Below are positions 1-9,504 of a DNA stretch of 64,000 nt, in pieces. This DNA is from Bacteroidales bacterium (GTDB lineage Bacteria; Bacteroidota; Bacteroidia; Bacteroidales; Muribaculaceae). Both the position numbers and the translations under genes were made by a program. The first letter of the stretch is position 1. Each line of letters opens with the position of its first letter. Location: positions 19,321 through 83,320 of the forward strand of contig CAAFXO010000038.1 of assembly GCA_900766975.1 (NCBI GenBank), given 5' to 3'. Below the pieces are notes generated by a model. It was not told where the DNA came from and searched no databases. It saw only the letters and a list, made by a program, of their open reading frames with translations.

Positions 1-931
1 GTATCCCTTCTCATTTGATGAATTTCTTATGGCTCAGGGACTCGATATTTCAGTTGACTTTAAAATGAAAGCAAATGCTGACCAACCGCTTCCTTTGTCC
101 GCACACAATGATATGATAGATCACCTACGATCTTTTTATCTTGTTGGCGGTATGCCGGCTGCTGTTACCGAGTGGGTTGAAACCAGAAGCTATATAGAAG
201 TAGCTCACATACATCATGATATCATCGATACATATCAAGATGATTTCTCTAAATATAAAAAAAGAGTCTCTCCCATGCTATTGCGACAGGTGCTCCGTTC
301 CGTGGCGCTTCAAGTAGGTAATAAATTCGTATTCACTCAGGCAATGCCTGACACTAAATCTACTGTCATCAAGGATGCTTTATATCTGCTTTCTCTCGCA
401 GGACTCATACATCCTGTAATTCATACTGCTGCTAATGGCTTGCCATTAGGTGCTGAAGCGAATCCTGATTATACCAAATACCTTTTCTTTGATCATGGTG
501 TTATGCAGACTCTGCTTAATATTCAAGCTGCGGATATACTCTCCTGCAATGAATTGGATTTTGTTAACAAAGGACCTACTTCTGAAATGTTCGCCGGACT
601 TGAAATGTTGAAATATAGTGATCCGTTTACTAAATCGGAATCATATTATTGGCAGAGAATGGCGAAGAAGAGCCAAGCTGAAGTCGATTACGTAATATCA
701 CACAATGGCAAAATCTTACCCATTGAAGTGAAAGCCGGCACTCAAGGTGGAATGCAAAGTCTCTGGATTTTCCTTCGTGAACATAAGTTGGTTAATGCTA
801 TCCGTACGTCGCTTGAAAACTTCAATCGCATATATTACAACGACAAGGATGCTGATAACACAACCCGCCAAGTAGACATAATCCCCCTATACGCCTTAAG
901 CAATATCCAAAAGTTAAGGAACGAGCTCTAA
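1..931 (+). CDS. AAA+ ATP-binding protein with DUF4143-type C-terminus, 5' end outside window
   Basis: This is the C-terminal part of an AAA ATPase of the AAA_14/DUF4143 family, very abundant in Bacteroidetes; its cellular role is unknown. The reading frame is open to the left edge and encodes PFSFDEFL just before the first ATG at 29, the motif that joins the ATPase core to the C-terminal domain in this family, so the ATG is internal and the Walker motifs lie outside the window. Near the end, EVDYV followed by PIEVKAG resembles the PD-(D/E)xK nuclease-like motif of DUF4143 proteins. The last codons and the stop lie inside a copy of a dispersed repeat (914-931). Family assignment is confident; function is not. 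Confidence 0.85.
   Translation, partial: YPFSFDEFLMAQGLDISVDFKMKANADQPLPLSAHNDMIDHLRSFYLVGGMPAAVTEWVETRSYIEVAHIHHDIIDTYQDDFSKYKKRVSPMLLRQVLRSVALQVGNKFVFTQAMPDTKSTVIKDALYLLSLAGLIHPVIHTAANGLPLGAEANPDYTKYLFFDHGVMQTLLNIQAADILSCNELDFVNKGPTSEMFAGLEMLKYSDPFTKSESYYWQRMAKKSQAEVDYVISHNGKILPIEVKAGTQGGMQSLWIFLREHKLVNAIRTSLENFNRIYYNDKDADNTTRQVDIIPLYALSNIQKLRNEL
914..931. repeat. Dispersed palindromic element, copy 1
   Basis: TTAAGGAACGAGCTCTAA is a variant of the 18-nt core TTAAGGAACGCGCTCTAA found again near 3837, 30983, 42111, 43328, 57791 and 63878. It overlaps the last codons and TAA stop of the ATPase gene, so it supplies the final residues LRNEL. Confidence 0.65.
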
Positions 932-1027
932 AAACTCAGCTTCTTATTGGGCTTGGCGGGGTGACCTCTCAGTTTCTCTGTTTCCTCACATTCATTTTTA
1001 CGGTATATGGTAAGTATAGAGGTCGCT

Positions 1028-1060
1028 TTTTGCGGGTTTTACTTTTTTTTACTAACTTTG
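1028..1060 (+). promoter_or_regulatory. Bacteroidetes-type promoter for valS
   Basis: A TTTTG-like -33 element ending at 1031 is followed after 21 nt by TAACTTTG (1053-1060), matching the TAnnTTTG -7 consensus. Transcription would start about 20 nt before the valS ATG. An inverted pair GACCTCT (962-968) and AGAGGTC (about 1018-1024) lies just upstream. Confidence 0.6.
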
Positions 1061-1085
1061 TGGGTATTTTTGAACTTTTTGACTT

Positions 1086-3707
1086 ATGAATGATTTAGCT
1101 ACCATATACAATCCTAAAGATGTTGAGGATAAGTGGTATGAGTATTGGGTGAATCATGGTCTTTTCCATTCCACCCCCGATGATCGTGAACCTTATACCG
1201 TAGTGATTCCACCCCCTAATGTCACCGGCGTGCTCCACATGGGCCACATGCTGAATAATACTATTCAGGATATACTGGTGCGTCGTGCCCGTATGACCGG
1301 CAAGAACGCTTGCTGGGTCCCCGGCACCGACCATGCTGCCATATCTACCGAGGCTAAAGTCGTGGCTAAGCTCGCCAAGGAGGGTATCGATAAGCATTCC
1401 CTTACTCGTGAGGAGTTCCTCACCCACGCCTGGGATTGGACCAATAAGTATGGAGGTATCATCCTCCGGCAACTCCGTAAGCTCGGAGCCTCTTGCGACT
1501 GGGATCGCACCGCCTTCACCATGGATGAGACTCGCTCTGCTTCCGTAATCCGCGTCTTCTGCGACCTCTACAATAAGGGGCTGATCTATCGCGGCGTCCG
1601 TATGGTCAACTGGGACCCCAAGGCCCTCACTGCCCTCTCCGATGAGGAAGTGATCTATAAGGAGGAACAAAGCAAACTCTTCTATCTTCGCTATAAGGTG
1701 GAGGATGATGATCGTTATATCATCGTCGCTACTACTCGCCCCGAAACTATCCTGGGCGATACCGCCGTGTGTGTCAACCCCAACGACCCCCGATATTCAT
1801 GGCTCAAGGGAAAGCGTGTCATCGTGCCTCTCGTAGGTCGCGCCGTGCCTATCATCATGGATGAGTATGTCGAAATGGAGTTCGGTACCGGTTGCCTAAA
1901 GGTGACTCCCGCTCATGACGTCAATGACTATATGCTCGGCGATAAATATAACCTCCCATCTATCGATATCTTCAACGATGATGGCACCATCTCCGAAGCC
2001 GGCGGCATGTATGTCGGCATGGATCGCTTCGATGTCCGCAAGAAGATCATGGAAGATCTCGCCGCTGCCGACCTCGTAGAGAAGGTCGAAGATTATGTCA
2101 ACAAGGTGGGTCACTCGGAGCGCACCGACGTCGTGATCGAACCGAAACTCTCTATGCAATGGTTCGTCAAGATGGAGTCTCTCGCCCGTCCTGCCCTCAA
2201 GGCTGTAGAGGATGACGAGATCGCTTACGTCCCCGCCAAGTTCAAAAATATCTATCGCCACTGGATGACCAATATCAAGGATTGGTGTATCTCGCGCCAG
2301 CTCTGGTGGGGACACCGGATCCCGGCTTATTACCTCCCCGATGGCGGTTATGTCGTGGCTGAAAATGATCAAAAGGCTCTCGAACTCGCCATCGAGAAGA
2401 GTGGCAACCGCGATCTCACCATCGCCGACCTCCGTCGCGATGAGGATTGCCTCGATACCTGGTTCTCTTCCTGGCTTTGGCCCCTCTCCCTATTCAACGG
2501 CATCCTCGATCCCGACAATGAGGAGTTCAAGTATTATTATCCCACTTCCGATCTTGTTACAGCCCCCGATATCATATTCTTCTGGGTGGCGCGTATGATC
2601 ATGGCGGGCTATGAGTTCGCCGGCAAGATGCCTTTCCGCAACGTATATTTCACCGGTATCGTGCGCGATAAGTTGGGTCGTAAGATGTCGAAATCGCTCG
2701 GAAATTCTCCCGACCCTCTCGAGCTGATCGATAAGTTTGGCGCCGATGGCGTCCGCATGGGTATCATGCTCGCCGCTCCCGCCGGCCACGATATCATCTA
2801 CGACGATACCCTCTGCGAGCAGGGCCGCAATTTCTGCAATAAGATATGGAACTCTTTCCGCCTTATCAAGGGGTGGGAAGTCGCCGATATCCCGCAGCCC
2901 GAGTCGGCTCGCCTCGGCGTCGAATGGTTTGACGCCAAAATCCAACAGACCATGGCTGAGATGGACGACCTGATGAGCAAGTTCCGCATCTCTGAGGCTC
3001 TGATGGCTGTCTACCGCCTCTTCTGGGATGAGTTCTCTTCTTGGCTACTCGAGGTGGTGAAGCCGGCTTACGGCTCGCCGATCGACCGCGCCACTTACGA
3101 TGCTACGATCCGTTTCTTCGACTCGTTGCTCCGTCTGCTCCATCCCTTTATGCCCTTCATCACCGAGGAGCTCTGGCAGCACCTCGCCGAGCGCAAGGAT
3201 GGCGAAAGTATCATGTATGCCCAGCTTCCCAAGTGGGGCGAGTATGACGAAGGGCTCATCGCCGCCTTCGAACATGTCAAGGAGGTGGTGGCCGGCATCC
3301 GCACTGTCCGCAAACAGAAACAATTGCCTCAGCGCGAAGCCCTCGAACTCAATGTCGGCCGTCAGCACGACCATGCCCTCGATGCCGTCATTACTAAGAT
3401 GGGCAATATCTCCGACATCGTCGAAGTGGATGAGAAGAGTGCCACTGCCGCCGGATTCATCGTCGGCAAGGTGGAATACTCCGTGCCTCTCGCCAATAAG
3501 GTAAATGTCGAAGAAGAAATCGCCAAACTCAATAAGGACCTCGAATACTACACCAAGTTCCTCGCCGGAGTCGAGAAAAAGCTCGCAAACGAGCGATTTG
3601 TCGCCAACGCCCCGGAGGCTGTGGTTGCCATCGAACGAAAGAAGAAGTCGGATGCCGAAGAGAAACTCGCCACAATCCGAGCTGCCCTCGCCGCATTCTC
3701 CAAGTAA
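1086..3707 (+). CDS. valS: Valyl-tRNA synthetase
   Basis: Cytosolic class I aminoacyl-tRNA synthetase that charges tRNA-Val and edits mischarged threonine. The 873-residue length is normal. The ATP-binding HIGH-type motif is HMGH at residues 51-54, preceded by PPPNVTG, and the KMSKS loop is at 533-537. The editing domain (about 200-330) contains the TTRPET segment. The C-terminal 70 residues form the charged coiled-coil tRNA-binding arm typical of ValRS. The ATG at 1086 fits both the promoter upstream and the family N-terminus. A long hairpin terminator follows at 3744-3806, shared with the converging DUF4954 gene. Confidence 0.98.
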   Translation: MNDLATIYNPKDVEDKWYEYWVNHGLFHSTPDDREPYTVVIPPPNVTGVLHMGHMLNNTIQDILVRRARMTGKNACWVPGTDHAAISTEAKVVAKLAKEGIDKHSLTREEFLTHAWDWTNKYGGIILRQLRKLGASCDWDRTAFTMDETRSASVIRVFCDLYNKGLIYRGVRMVNWDPKALTALSDEEVIYKEEQSKLFYLRYKVEDDDRYIIVATTRPETILGDTAVCVNPNDPRYSWLKGKRVIVPLVGRAVPIIMDEYVEMEFGTGCLKVTPAHDVNDYMLGDKYNLPSIDIFNDDGTISEAGGMYVGMDRFDVRKKIMEDLAAADLVEKVEDYVNKVGHSERTDVVIEPKLSMQWFVKMESLARPALKAVEDDEIAYVPAKFKNIYRHWMTNIKDWCISRQLWWGHRIPAYYLPDGGYVVAENDQKALELAIEKSGNRDLTIADLRRDEDCLDTWFSSWLWPLSLFNGILDPDNEEFKYYYPTSDLVTAPDIIFFWVARMIMAGYEFAGKMPFRNVYFTGIVRDKLGRKMSKSLGNSPDPLELIDKFGADGVRMGIMLAAPAGHDIIYDDTLCEQGRNFCNKIWNSFRLIKGWEVADIPQPESARLGVEWFDAKIQQTMAEMDDLMSKFRISEALMAVYRLFWDEFSSWLLEVVKPAYGSPIDRATYDATIRFFDSLLRLLHPFMPFITEELWQHLAERKDGESIMYAQLPKWGEYDEGLIAAFEHVKEVVAGIRTVRKQKQLPQREALELNVGRQHDHALDAVITKMGNISDIVEVDEKSATAAGFIVGKVEYSVPLANKVNVEEEIAKLNKDLEYYTKFLAGVEKKLANERFVANAPEAVVAIERKKKSDAEEKLATIRAALAAFSK

Positions 3708-3743
3708 CCAAACCATACAGATCGCAAATCGATTCTATAAAAG

Positions 3744-3806
3744 AACCCTAAAAAACGAGGAGCTGTGTCTTTTAGCTAATGATACAGCTCCTCGTTTTTT
3801 AGGGTT
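3744..3806. terminator. Bidirectional terminator, 23-bp perfect inverted repeat
   Basis: Arms at 3744-3766 and 3784-3806 are perfect reverse complements with a 17-nt loop. Each arm carries an A6/T6 run flanking a GC-rich core (CGAGGAGCTGT), so either transcript ends in a hairpin with a U-rich side. It lies between the convergent genes valS and the DUF4954 gene. Confidence 0.85.
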
Positions 3807-3835
3807 ATGTGAAGTTCGAAAATTTAACGAGGAAA

Positions 3836-3868
3836 TTTAAGGAACGCGCGCAAAATAGAGCTCTTAGA
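3836..3868. repeat. Dispersed palindromic element, copy 2
   Basis: TTTAAGGAACGCGCGC (from 3836) followed by AGAGCTCTTAGAG (3857-3869), a spread-out version of the core seen at 30983 and 63878. It sits immediately downstream of the DUF4954 gene and includes its stop codon (complement of TTA at 3864-3866). Confidence 0.6.
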
Positions 3869-5651
3869 GTGCGAGCATCTCGTTTTGGGCGTTCAGGTCT
3901 TCGAGGTAGTGGGCGCGGTCTTCTTCTACCATCTTGTCAAATTCACGGGCATAGTCGGCGATGACTTCCGGTGTCCGACGCCATGGCTCCGGGATGCGAG
4001 AGTCGATCCATTGCTTCTCTTGGTCGTAATAGCTGTCGTAGGCCTCGCTGAAGATCCCTTCGATCTCTTCGAGCGTTGTCGCCTCAAGTGCACGCTGCAA
4101 TGTGGGGCGCGGCATCGGTAATCCCGCGATATCAACCCATTCATATACTTCGGCTACAGATTGAACATCAATATTCTCCACGCTCTCTCTGCTCTCTCCT
4201 CCTCCTTCCTTCACACTCCATTCGATCTCATGGAGCGATAGGTATTTGTAGATGGCAAGTTTATAGAGATTGCGAGCCCGCTCCAAGGAGGCTCGAGTGA
4301 ATTTCATCCCTCGATAGCGGATATAATGATCGTCGTCTGCCGGCCGCTGCAAGAGCTTCTCGATAACTTCCGACGAGGTCAGCATCTTGTCGATAGTAGT
4401 CGGATTCAGCACGTCGAAGATGATGCGATCGTGCAAGGGCATATAGCGCTTCTGCCGACGGTCGCGGCTGGGCCATTTCTTCTCATCTCGCAGAAGTCCG
4501 CAACTACGCAACATCACCCCCGGCACCACCACCGTAGCCCCCTTCTCATCGCCAAAGAGATAGGAGAAGGGAAATTCCGATGAGTCGGGATGGGTCTTAT
4601 GTTGCCCCATCAGCAGCGAGAAGGCTCCGATTTTCGCTCCAAGCATCAGGTAGGATGCCGAACTGGTCTTGACGCCTCGCTCCAAGAGTCCCCAGTGCAC
4701 CGGCCCTAACTTATACATGTGGTTGCTCTGGTTAGTGCCGCTGCCGGCATTCATGAAGGAGGTCTGACAACCGATCAGCAGCGACGATTTGTGCATACTC
4801 ACCGTGTAGGGCCCGGCGAAGAGGGCACATGCCTCCCCATTCTCCAATGTGGTGTTGGCGAAGATCAGCGAGTCGTGGGCGGAGAATCCCTTCTCCACTC
4901 TTGCCCCCTGCCCGATATAGCAATTACGGATGATCGCAGCAGAGTCTACCCTTCCATCTTCGATGATAAACCCCTCTGCATCAACGTTATTGCCAACGTA
5001 TGCCATGCACTTGCCAGGCGCGGCATTGTTGATGATCATCCCGGTGTGGAGCGATTTCGCCCCCTCCACCCTCACTTCGTCGCCGATGATCACGTTCACG
5101 ATCTGTCCGCAGTTGATCACCACCGAGTTGTTGCCAATCTTATGCAGCGGCTGACGGGTGTCAAGATATGCCTCTATGACTGGCTTGAAATGACGCTCGT
5201 TCCATTTCGGCATCCGTGCCATCAACAGTGCTGTCTGCGCACTCAGCCCGGGATAGATGGTCACCGGACGTGACCCCGACTCGTCGAGCACATTCACCTC
5301 CAGACCAAGTCCGCAGAGTGATTCCGGCTCGAACTCTATCAGGGCGGTGTTGCAGATTCGTGCCCCATCGCCGATGATACACTCCTTGATGTGCATGCCG
5401 ATGTTGCGTATCTCCACATAGTTGCCCACAACACAATTCTCCAAGCAGGCATCTTCGATACAGCCACCACTTTCGCCCCCAAGGGCGCCAAGTGACACCG
5501 CTCCCACGAACTTTACATTGCGCACTCGCGACAAGTCGGTGGCATCACACACGCGTATGCCACTCCAGTCGGGAGAGTAACATCCATGACTCTCCAATTC
5601 CTGCCGCTCCCACCACTCTATGGGGCGTCTGCGTTCATCTTTCCCTTCCAT
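3864..5651 (-). CDS. DUF4954 family protein, left-handed beta-helix type
   Basis: A 595-residue protein of the DUF4954 family, found in Bacteroidetes and some spirochaetes, with no established function. From about residue 45 to 320 it shows loosely repeating hexapeptides such as IRNIGMHIKECIIGDGA and VVINCGQIVNVIIGDEV, the pattern of left-handed parallel beta-helix proteins, many of which are sugar-nucleotide acyltransferases or nucleotidyltransferases; this is structural analogy only. The C-terminal 200 residues are helical and charged. No signal peptide, so cytosolic. It lies 91 nt downstream of hflX and may share its transcript. Family confident, activity unknown. Confidence 0.85.
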   Translation of the reverse strand: MEGKDERRRPIEWWERQELESHGCYSPDWSGIRVCDATDLSRVRNVKFVGAVSLGALGGESGGCIEDACLENCVVGNYVEIRNIGMHIKECIIGDGARICNTALIEFEPESLCGLGLEVNVLDESGSRPVTIYPGLSAQTALLMARMPKWNERHFKPVIEAYLDTRQPLHKIGNNSVVINCGQIVNVIIGDEVRVEGAKSLHTGMIINNAAPGKCMAYVGNNVDAEGFIIEDGRVDSAAIIRNCYIGQGARVEKGFSAHDSLIFANTTLENGEACALFAGPYTVSMHKSSLLIGCQTSFMNAGSGTNQSNHMYKLGPVHWGLLERGVKTSSASYLMLGAKIGAFSLLMGQHKTHPDSSEFPFSYLFGDEKGATVVVPGVMLRSCGLLRDEKKWPSRDRRQKRYMPLHDRIIFDVLNPTTIDKMLTSSEVIEKLLQRPADDDHYIRYRGMKFTRASLERARNLYKLAIYKYLSLHEIEWSVKEGGGESRESVENIDVQSVAEVYEWVDIAGLPMPRPTLQRALEATTLEEIEGIFSEAYDSYYDQEKQWIDSRIPEPWRRTPEVIADYAREFDKMVEEDRAHYLEDLNAQNEMLAL

Positions 5652-5742
5652 ATCCTTTATGTTCTTGACTCAGGATTGTTACTTTTTTGTTGGCCAGACG
5701 GTGACCCTGTTTCCCATTATCCGTCGATAGGGTAGTGGCTCA

Positions 5743-6969
5743 TTATCCCTCGCCATTCTCATCATATATCTGATAGAGAAAGTCGTTGTAGGGGAATCGA
5801 GCCGTGTGGATCTCTTTCGCCTTCTGATATAATAACGCTTTTAATTTCTCAATATTGAGTCGCTCTTTGGCGGAGATGAATACACAGTTGTTTTCCATCT
5901 TAGCCATCCACATCTTCTCGAACTCATCGAGTGAGATATTCTCGCGAGTGCGTGGCGTCAGATCGTCAGGATCTTTGGGTGTATAGCTGAAGGCATCGAT
6001 CTTGTTGAACACCATGATCATCGGCTTATCCCCCGAGTCGCAGACTTCGCTCAGGGTCTTATTCACCACCTCGATCTGCTCTTCAAAGTTGTGATGACTT
6101 ACATCCACCACATGCACCAACACGTCAGCCTCTCTCACCTCGTCGAGGGTCGATTTAAACGATTCCACAAGATGGGAGGGAAGTTTGCGGATAAATCCTA
6201 CGGTGTCTGATAGCAGGAAGGGGAGATTCTCGATCACCACCTTACGCACCGTCGTGTCGAGGGTGGCAAAGAGCTTGTTCTCGGCGAAGACTTCGCTCTT
6301 GCTCAGCAGGTTCATCAGTGTAGACTTGCCGACATTGGTATATCCCACTAGTGCCACGCGGGTCAGCTTGCCGCGATTCTTTCGCTGCACCACTTTCTGC
6401 TTGTCGATCGCCACCAGCTCCTCTTTGAGGCGCGAGATCTTGTCGAGGATGATACGACGGTCGGTCTCTATCTGCGTCTCACCCGGTCCGCGCATACCGA
6501 TACCACCTCGCTGGCGCTCCAAGTGTGTCCACATGCGGGTGAGGCGCGGCAGCAAGTATTGATATTGTGCCAATTCCACCTGCGTGCGTGCCGTCGCGGT
6601 CTGAGCTCGCTTGGCGAAGATGTCCAATATCAGACTCGTGCGATCCAGGATCTTGACTTTGAGCTCTTTTTCGATGTTTGCCACCTGCTTCGAACTCAAT
6701 TCGTCGTCGAAGATCACAAGTCCGATCTCGTTATCCTCCACATATTGGCGGATCTCTTCAAGTTTGCCCGTGCCCACGTAGGTGCGAGGATTCGGATATT
6801 CGATCTTCTGCGTGAAGCGTGCCATGGGCTCCGCTCCCGCCGTCTCCGCCAAGAAGGCAAGCTCGTCGAGATATTCCGCAGTCTTCGCCTCGTTCTGCTC
6901 GCGGGTCGTCAGTCCCACCAATACCGTCTTTTCGTTCTCTTCTTTATTGATTATGTTATCTTCTATCAT
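5743..6969 (-). CDS. hflX: Ribosome-associated GTPase HflX
   Basis: HflX is a translation-factor GTPase that binds the 50S subunit and splits stalled ribosomes. The N-terminal HflX domain (about 20-180) contains the family hallmark RGGIGMRGPGETQIETDRR (residues 154-172). The G domain follows: G1 GYTNVGKS at 209-216, G3 DTVGF, G4 FNKID and G5 SAKE. The 408-residue length is normal. It lies between the Skp-like gene upstream and the DUF4954 gene downstream on the same strand, with a hairpin at 7001-7045 separating it from the Skp-like gene; no clear own promoter was found. Confidence 0.97.
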   Translation of the reverse strand: MIEDNIINKEENEKTVLVGLTTREQNEAKTAEYLDELAFLAETAGAEPMARFTQKIEYPNPRTYVGTGKLEEIRQYVEDNEIGLVIFDDELSSKQVANIEKELKVKILDRTSLILDIFAKRAQTATARTQVELAQYQYLLPRLTRMWTHLERQRGGIGMRGPGETQIETDRRIILDKISRLKEELVAIDKQKVVQRKNRGKLTRVALVGYTNVGKSTLMNLLSKSEVFAENKLFATLDTTVRKVVIENLPFLLSDTVGFIRKLPSHLVESFKSTLDEVREADVLVHVVDVSHHNFEEQIEVVNKTLSEVCDSGDKPMIMVFNKIDAFSYTPKDPDDLTPRTRENISLDEFEKMWMAKMENNCVFISAKERLNIEKLKALLYQKAKEIHTARFPYNDFLYQIYDENGEG

Positions 6970-7000
6970 CTTTTAATAGGGATGCTCTCTAATGATATAC

Positions 7001-7045
7001 ATAAGGGACTGTGCCATTCGTTTTCTCTCTGACACAGCCCCTTAT
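7001..7045 (-). terminator. Terminator-like hairpin after the Skp-like gene
   Basis: Arms 7001-7016 and 7030-7045 pair over 16 positions with two mismatches. On the minus strand it follows the Skp-like gene by about 20 nt. No strong U-run follows, so it may be a partial terminator that still feeds hflX. Confidence 0.5.
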
Positions 7046-7063
7046 TGATGATTTGCTTCTATA

Positions 7064-7669
7064 TTATTTCTTCACCTTGTTGTAGCGGGCGTTGAGTCCC
7101 TCCACCACTTCGTTGGTGATATCAAGCTCAGGATTGATATAGAGTGTGGCTGCCTTGAAGAGGATGGCGTCATAGCCTCGGGTCTTGTTATATTCCTGGA
7201 TGAAGGCATTGATCGAGTCGTTGATACATTTCTGTGCCTGATCTGCCGCCTGCGCCATATTGTTCTGCAGATTCTGCATGCTGCGCTGTGCGTCATTCTG
7301 CATCGACATATATTTCTGCTCATCTTGCTTGTATGATGCCTCCGACAGATAGCCATTGTTCTGCATCTTGTTCTGGATGCTGGTGGCAAAGTTCTGTATC
7401 TTGTTCTGATGCTGCTTCATTTGGCTCTCGGCGTTGTTCTGCAGTCGGAGCATCTCTTCGTTATAGTCTTTCGCCAAGTTATAGCGGCTCAAGATGGTGT
7501 CGAGATCGACATAACGATAGTTGGGGAGGTTGCTTGACTGCTTGCCGGCTTCGGTCTTTGCCTTGGCGGGTGCTGCCTCTTTCTTCTCTGTTTCGTTGCA
7601 TGATAGCATGGTAGCTGCCGAGAGGGCAACGATCGCCATCATCGCAAGGTTGCGGGTTGTTTTCTTCAT
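7064..7669 (-). CDS. Skp/OmpH-family periplasmic chaperone-like lipoprotein
   Basis: A 201-residue protein of the OmpH/Skp family, periplasmic chaperones that hold unfolded outer-membrane proteins. The start at 7669 gives a signal peptide with lipobox MLSC and lipidation Cys24; longer in-frame starts would place 20 lysine-rich residues before it and would overlap the small upstream gene. The mature part is a long Gln/Asn-rich helical region (QNNAESQMKQHQNKIQ and similar, about 75-150), as in the Skp coiled-coil arms, ending in DAILFKAATLYINPELDITNEV, the usual OmpH C-terminal strand. Being a lipoprotein is common for Bacteroidetes members. It follows a 42-residue membrane protein gene by 17 nt. 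Confidence 0.85.
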   Translation of the reverse strand: MKKTTRNLAMMAIVALSAATMLSCNETEKKEAAPAKAKTEAGKQSSNLPNYRYVDLDTILSRYNLAKDYNEEMLRLQNNAESQMKQHQNKIQNFATSIQNKMQNNGYLSEASYKQDEQKYMSMQNDAQRSMQNLQNNMAQAADQAQKCINDSINAFIQEYNKTRGYDAILFKAATLYINPELDITNEVVEGLNARYNKVKK

Positions 7670-7685
7670 TTTATGCTTTTGTTTT

Positions 7686-7814
7686 TTATTTTTCTTTCTG
7701 TTTGACTTGATGATGGTGTCCACAACCATGCCGCCGCGACCCCCGTAGACCGCCGAGATACATCAGCGCTATCGAGATGCCCACAAGCAGTATTATCAAT
7801 ATCGTCAATTTCAT
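7686..7814 (-). CDS. Small 42-residue membrane protein with a Cys/His tail
   Basis: An unrecognised short gene: MKLTILIILLVGISIALMYL (one membrane segment, residues 2-20), then a glycine/arginine-rich stretch and HGCGHHH (29-35), a possible metal-binding tail, ending in KQKEK. The N-terminus would sit in the inner membrane. It lies 17 nt upstream of the Skp-like gene on the same strand and about 55 nt downstream of a good -7 element (7869-7876), so it would be the first gene of that transcript. Supported by the promoter position, tight spacing and membrane-segment composition; no family is recognised. Confidence 0.55.
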   Translation of the reverse strand: MKLTILIILLVGISIALMYLGGLRGSRRHGCGHHHQVKQKEK

Positions 7815-7868
7815 GTCGCGATACTCGGTTGGTGGCTGTTATGGATAGACCATTCCACGTTTTATCCG

Positions 7869-7900
7869 CAAATTTAGTGATTTTTTCTTAATTCGTAACG
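7869..7900 (-). promoter_or_regulatory. Promoter for the small membrane protein and Skp-like gene
   Basis: The minus strand reads TAAATTTG at 7876-7869, a match to TAnnTTTG; the -33 box is weak. The start would fall about 50 nt before the small ORF. Confidence 0.5.
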
Positions 7901-7927
7901 TTATATGCAAATATTTTGTTAACTTTG
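7896..7927 (+). promoter_or_regulatory. Divergent promoter for the pepD operon
   Basis: TAACTTTG at 7920-7927 matches the -7 element; the -33 region is poor. It would give a leader of roughly 110 nt before the ATG at 8047. The two promoters lie back to back between divergent operons. Confidence 0.5.
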
Positions 7928-8046
7928 GAGGATTTGTGAGCCGTCGAGCGGTTTTTTACCCCTGTCGGACACTCTTCTGCAGCGTATTCGCACTTGCGGT
8001 GTGATGCTCGTATCTGTGTGTGTAAATCCCTAAATCATTATATATT

Positions 8047-9504
8047 ATGGAAGTTAAAGACCTTAAACCTGAATTAATTTGGAAGTGTTTCGATGAAGTA
8101 ACCAAAGTTCCTCGTCCTTCACGCCATGAAGAAAAAATCAGAGCGTTCCTCCTCAAGTTTGCCGCCGACCATGGCGTTGAGGCTAAGACCGACGCTGTGG
8201 GCAATGTCGTAATGCGTCGCCCCGCCACTCCCGGATATGAGAATGCTCCCGTCGTTGTGCTCCAAGGTCACATGGATATGGTGGCTGAGAAGAACAATGA
8301 TGTCAATCATGACTTTATGAACGATCCTATCGATACTTATATCGATGGCGATTGGGTGAAGGCTCGCGGCACTACTCTGGGCGCTGACAATGGTATCGGC
8401 GTCGCTGCTGCCATGGCTGCTATGATCGATCCCGACTTGATCCATGGTCCTCTCGAAGCTCTCTTTACCGTCAATGAGGAAATCGGCCTCGAAGGCGCTG
8501 AAAACCTCGGCGAGGGTATGATCACAGGATCTATCCTCCTCAATATGGACTCTGAGGATGATGGCGAGATCTTCGTGGGTTGCGCCGGCGGTATCGACAC
8601 TACTGCCGATTTCGAGTATCAACGCAGCTTCTCCCCCGAGAATTTCGTATATATGCGCGTTGCTGTCAAGGGGCTCCTCGGCGGCCACTCCGGCTCCGAT
8701 ATCAACCTCGGCCGCGCCAACGCCAATAAGATCATCGCCCGCTTCATCTGGGAGTGCTCGCAGAAGTGGGATATCACCGTGGCTGAAATCTCCGGCGGTA
8801 ACCTCCGCAATGCAATCCCCCGCGAGGCTTGCGCCCTATTCGGTGTCCATAGCGACCATAGCGAGGAACTCAAGTCTTACCTCCAAAAGTATTATGAGGA
8901 TATCAAGAATGAGTTCAAGGGTATCGAGCCCGCGATGGAGTTCTCCATCGAAGCTTGCGAACGCCCCGAGTATTGCATCGATTCGCGCACTTCTCTCGCT
9001 CTGATCCGCGCCATCTATTCCGCTCCTCATGGTGTCTACTCGATGAGCCGCGACATCGAAGGCCTCGTCGAAACTTCGACCAACCTCGCCGCTGTCAAGA
9101 TGATCGACGATAATATCGTGCGCATCACCACCTCTCAGCGCTCTTCTGTCGAAAGCCGCAAGGAGGATATCGCCGGTCAGGTTGAAGCTCATTTCCAACT
9201 CGCCGGTGCTAAGGTGTCGCATAGCGACGGTTACCCCGGCTGGGCCCCCAACATGGAGTCGCCTATCATGAAGATCGCCGCTGACGCTTACGAAGAACTC
9301 TTCGGCGTTAAGCCCGCCATCAAGGCTATCCACGCCGGACTCGAGTGCGGCCTCTTCCTCACCAAGAATCCTCACCTCGACATGGTCAGCTTCGGCCCTA
9401 CCATGACCGGTGTCCATTCTCCCGATGAGAAACTATATATCCCCACTGTCGAGAAGTTCTGGCAACATCTCGCTCGCATCCTCGAAAAAGTAGCTAAATC
9501 ATGA
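8047..9504 (+). CDS. pepD: Aminoacyl-histidine dipeptidase PepD (M20/M28 metallopeptidase), copy 1
   Basis: Cytosolic zinc dipeptidase of the PepD (Xaa-His dipeptidase) family that hydrolyses dipeptides such as carnosine. The 485-residue length is typical. The metal site is complete: QGHMDMV gives H75 and D77, GADNG gives the bridging D114, NEEIGLEG gives catalytic E144/E145, and LNMDSED gives D168. The dimerisation domain lies roughly at 205-385. It is the first of three same-strand genes: its stop overlaps the ATG of the muramidase gene by 4 nt, and a close paralogue follows at 10339. Confidence 0.95.
   Translation: MEVKDLKPELIWKCFDEVTKVPRPSRHEEKIRAFLLKFAADHGVEAKTDAVGNVVMRRPATPGYENAPVVVLQGHMDMVAEKNNDVNHDFMNDPIDTYIDGDWVKARGTTLGADNGIGVAAAMAAMIDPDLIHGPLEALFTVNEEIGLEGAENLGEGMITGSILLNMDSEDDGEIFVGCAGGIDTTADFEYQRSFSPENFVYMRVAVKGLLGGHSGSDINLGRANANKIIARFIWECSQKWDITVAEISGGNLRNAIPREACALFGVHSDHSEELKSYLQKYYEDIKNEFKGIEPAMEFSIEACERPEYCIDSRTSLALIRAIYSAPHGVYSMSRDIEGLVETSTNLAAVKMIDDNIVRITTSQRSSVESRKEDIAGQVEAHFQLAGAKVSHSDGYPGWAPNMESPIMKIAADAYEELFGVKPAIKAIHAGLECGLFLTKNPHLDMVSFGPTMTGVHSPDEKLYIPTVEKFWQHLARILEKVAKS

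Noticed and set aside
7670..7729. Longer N-terminus for the Skp-like lipoprotein
   Set aside because: It would put 20 basic residues before a clear lipoprotein signal peptide and overlap the small upstream gene.
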